A stretch of 15,577 nucleotides of DNA, taken from NCBI GenBank assembly GCA_964471235.1, contig CAYYGL010000113.1, positions 1 to 15,577 on the forward strand, in the 5' to 3' direction. The position numbers were made by a program, and so were the translations under genes. Position 1 is the first letter of the stretch; each line of letters starts with the position of its first letter. The notes under the pieces are model-generated. The model made no database searches and had not been told where the DNA came from. It was given only the letters and a program-made list of their open reading frames with translations. The stretch comes from CAYYGL01 sp964471235. Lineage in GTDB: Bacteria; Calditrichota; Calditrichia; RBG-13-44-9; J075. Shown here one piece after another: positions 14,608-15,577 of the stretch.

Positions 14608-15577
14608 GTGAGAGAATTGATCGGAAAAATAATCGATGGGTACAAAATCATCTCCCTCCTGGGACAGGGGGGGATGGGGATCGTTTTTAAAGCGCTGGAT
14701 ATTCATCTGGATAAGATTGTGGTGCTAAAAATGCTCTCTCCCCGTTTGTTGGAAAATCCCGGTTTCCTGAAGCGTTTTCATGATGAAGCCAAAGTGCTCG
14801 CCAGGCTAAAAAATCCCCATATCGTGGAGGTGTATGCGTTTCGGGAAACGGCAGCCGGGGCGTTTATTGTGATGGAATTCGTAGAGGGGATTACCTTAAA
14901 AGAATGGATTCGCAGTCATCCCCCCGGCCAATGGGAGGAGGCGGTTGATATTTTTCAAAAAATGCTCATCGGTATGGAACATGCCCATCAGCACGGGGTG
15001 ATTCACCGGGATATTAAGCCGGGAAATATTTTGCTGAGCACGAACGGGGAAGTGAAAATTACCGATTTCGGGCTGGCTAAATACCAGCGGGGAGAAGATT
15101 CGACGATTACCCAGTTGGTAGCGGGCACCCTCTCATATATGTCACCGGAGCAAATTCATGGGTTGCAAAATGTGGATCACCGGGGAGATATTTATGCGCT
15201 GGGGATAACTTTTTATGAAATGCTGACCGGCAGAACCCCGTTTGCCGCCAATGGCACCCAATATTCTATCCAGAAAGCCATCATCGAAGAACGGTTTCCC
15301 CCGCCCACCAGGTTTAACCCGGACCTGCCGGAAGCTATTTCCGTTATTGTTATGAAAGCGCTTGAAAAAGAGGCAGACAAACGGTTTCAGTCCGTCGGTG
15401 AGATGCGGCAGCGGCTGATGAAAGCGGCCCCCCCCAGGGCGACCAGACCGGTAGAGGAGAACAACGAAGAAGTTGTCCCGGCACCTCCCCGTCGTATCAT
15501 GGCGCCGGTTATCATTATAGCATTTTTGATATTGCTCGGCGTACTTGGGTCAACGTTCTGGCGAACCTCCCGGGGGA
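14608..15577 (+). CDS. Hanks-type Ser/Thr protein kinase (PknB-like), 3' truncated by the window
   Basis: A transmembrane eukaryotic-like Ser/Thr kinase; 323 complete codons are visible before the window ends. The kinase domain (about residues 10-270) has the glycine loop LLGQGGMGIVF, the ATP-binding lysine K41 in 'VLKML', an alpha-C glutamate in 'FHDEAKVL', the catalytic loop HRDIKPGN (D135), DFGLA (D153) and the 'MSPEQ' substrate segment. All catalytic residues are present, so it should be active. An Arg-Pro-rich linker precedes a transmembrane helix (about residues 300-318, 'PVIIIAFLILLGVLG'); the extracytoplasmic part lies beyond the window. The start is GTG 14608, with only a weak GGATAAG upstream; GTG 14578 and TTG 14617 are in frame. 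It is divergent from the FHA gene, the classic kinase and phosphothreonine-reader pairing. The kinase family is certain; its target is inferred. Confidence 0.93.
   Translation, partial: MRELIGKIIDGYKIISLLGQGGMGIVFKALDIHLDKIVVLKMLSPRLLENPGFLKRFHDEAKVLARLKNPHIVEVYAFRETAAGAFIVMEFVEGITLKEWIRSHPPGQWEEAVDIFQKMLIGMEHAHQHGVIHRDIKPGNILLSTNGEVKITDFGLAKYQRGEDSTITQLVAGTLSYMSPEQIHGLQNVDHRGDIYALGITFYEMLTGRTPFAANGTQYSIQKAIIEERFPPPTRFNPDLPEAISVIVMKALEKEADKRFQSVGEMRQRLMKAAPPRATRPVEENNEEVVPAPPRRIMAPVIIIAFLILLGVLGSTFWRTSRG

Noticed and set aside
1..15577. CRISPR arrays, tRNA or rRNA genes
   Set aside because: No regularly spaced repeats and no tRNA cloverleaf or conserved rRNA segments were seen on either strand.

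Overview
The window looks like a chromosomal segment from an uncultivated or little-studied bacterium of the FCB superphylum (Calditrichota, KSB1, Ignavibacteria, Marinimicrobia or a relative). The main reason is a 967-residue secreted protein ending in a type IX secretion (T9SS) C-terminal sorting domain of the 'QNYPNPFNPST ... GVYFYRL ... RKMVLL' kind. An outer-membrane barrel resembling DUF6588 and a small lipoprotein support this. The phylum is an inference; no rRNA or other marker is present. Base composition is moderate, and TTG and GTG starts appear to be used.

Layout: (1) 140-1084, minus: a lone ABC-transporter ATPase, with no permease in view. (2) 1085-1556: a divergent intergenic region that can form a small RNA structure. 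(3) 1557-8249, plus: a tight six-gene operon encoding a GT4-like glycosyltransferase, a nucleotidyltransferase-like protein, a B12-binding-type radical SAM enzyme, an Rpn/PD-(D/E)XK nuclease-like protein, a second and paralogous B12-type radical SAM enzyme, and a class I SAM methyltransferase. Gaps run from 21 nt down to 4-nt ATGA overlaps. (4) 8312-14017, minus: a probable operon which, in transcription order, encodes an FHA-domain protein, the T9SS-exported IgGFc-binding-like protein, a possible 25-codon ORF, the DUF6588-like barrel and a lipoprotein. (5) 14018-14607: a 590-bp divergent regulatory region with an 11-bp direct repeat, a palindrome and two hairpins. (6) 14608-end, plus: a Hanks-type Ser/Thr kinase with a transmembrane segment, cut by the window end.

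How the parts may work together (inference): the plus operon looks like a small biosynthetic or modification pathway in which a sugar transferase, two radical SAM enzymes and a methyltransferase act on an unknown glycan or lipid. The nuclease-like gene between the two radical SAM paralogues may be an intruder. The right half pairs a transmembrane Ser/Thr kinase with a cytoplasmic FHA protein whose C-terminal half resembles the C-terminal domain of type VI secretion FHA proteins (TagH/ImpI). No type VI genes are visible; the FHA gene instead leads into genes for a T9SS-exported surface protein, a barrel and a lipoprotein. That arrangement suggests phospho-dependent control of a cell-envelope or export function outside type VI secretion, and it is the most interesting lead in the window.
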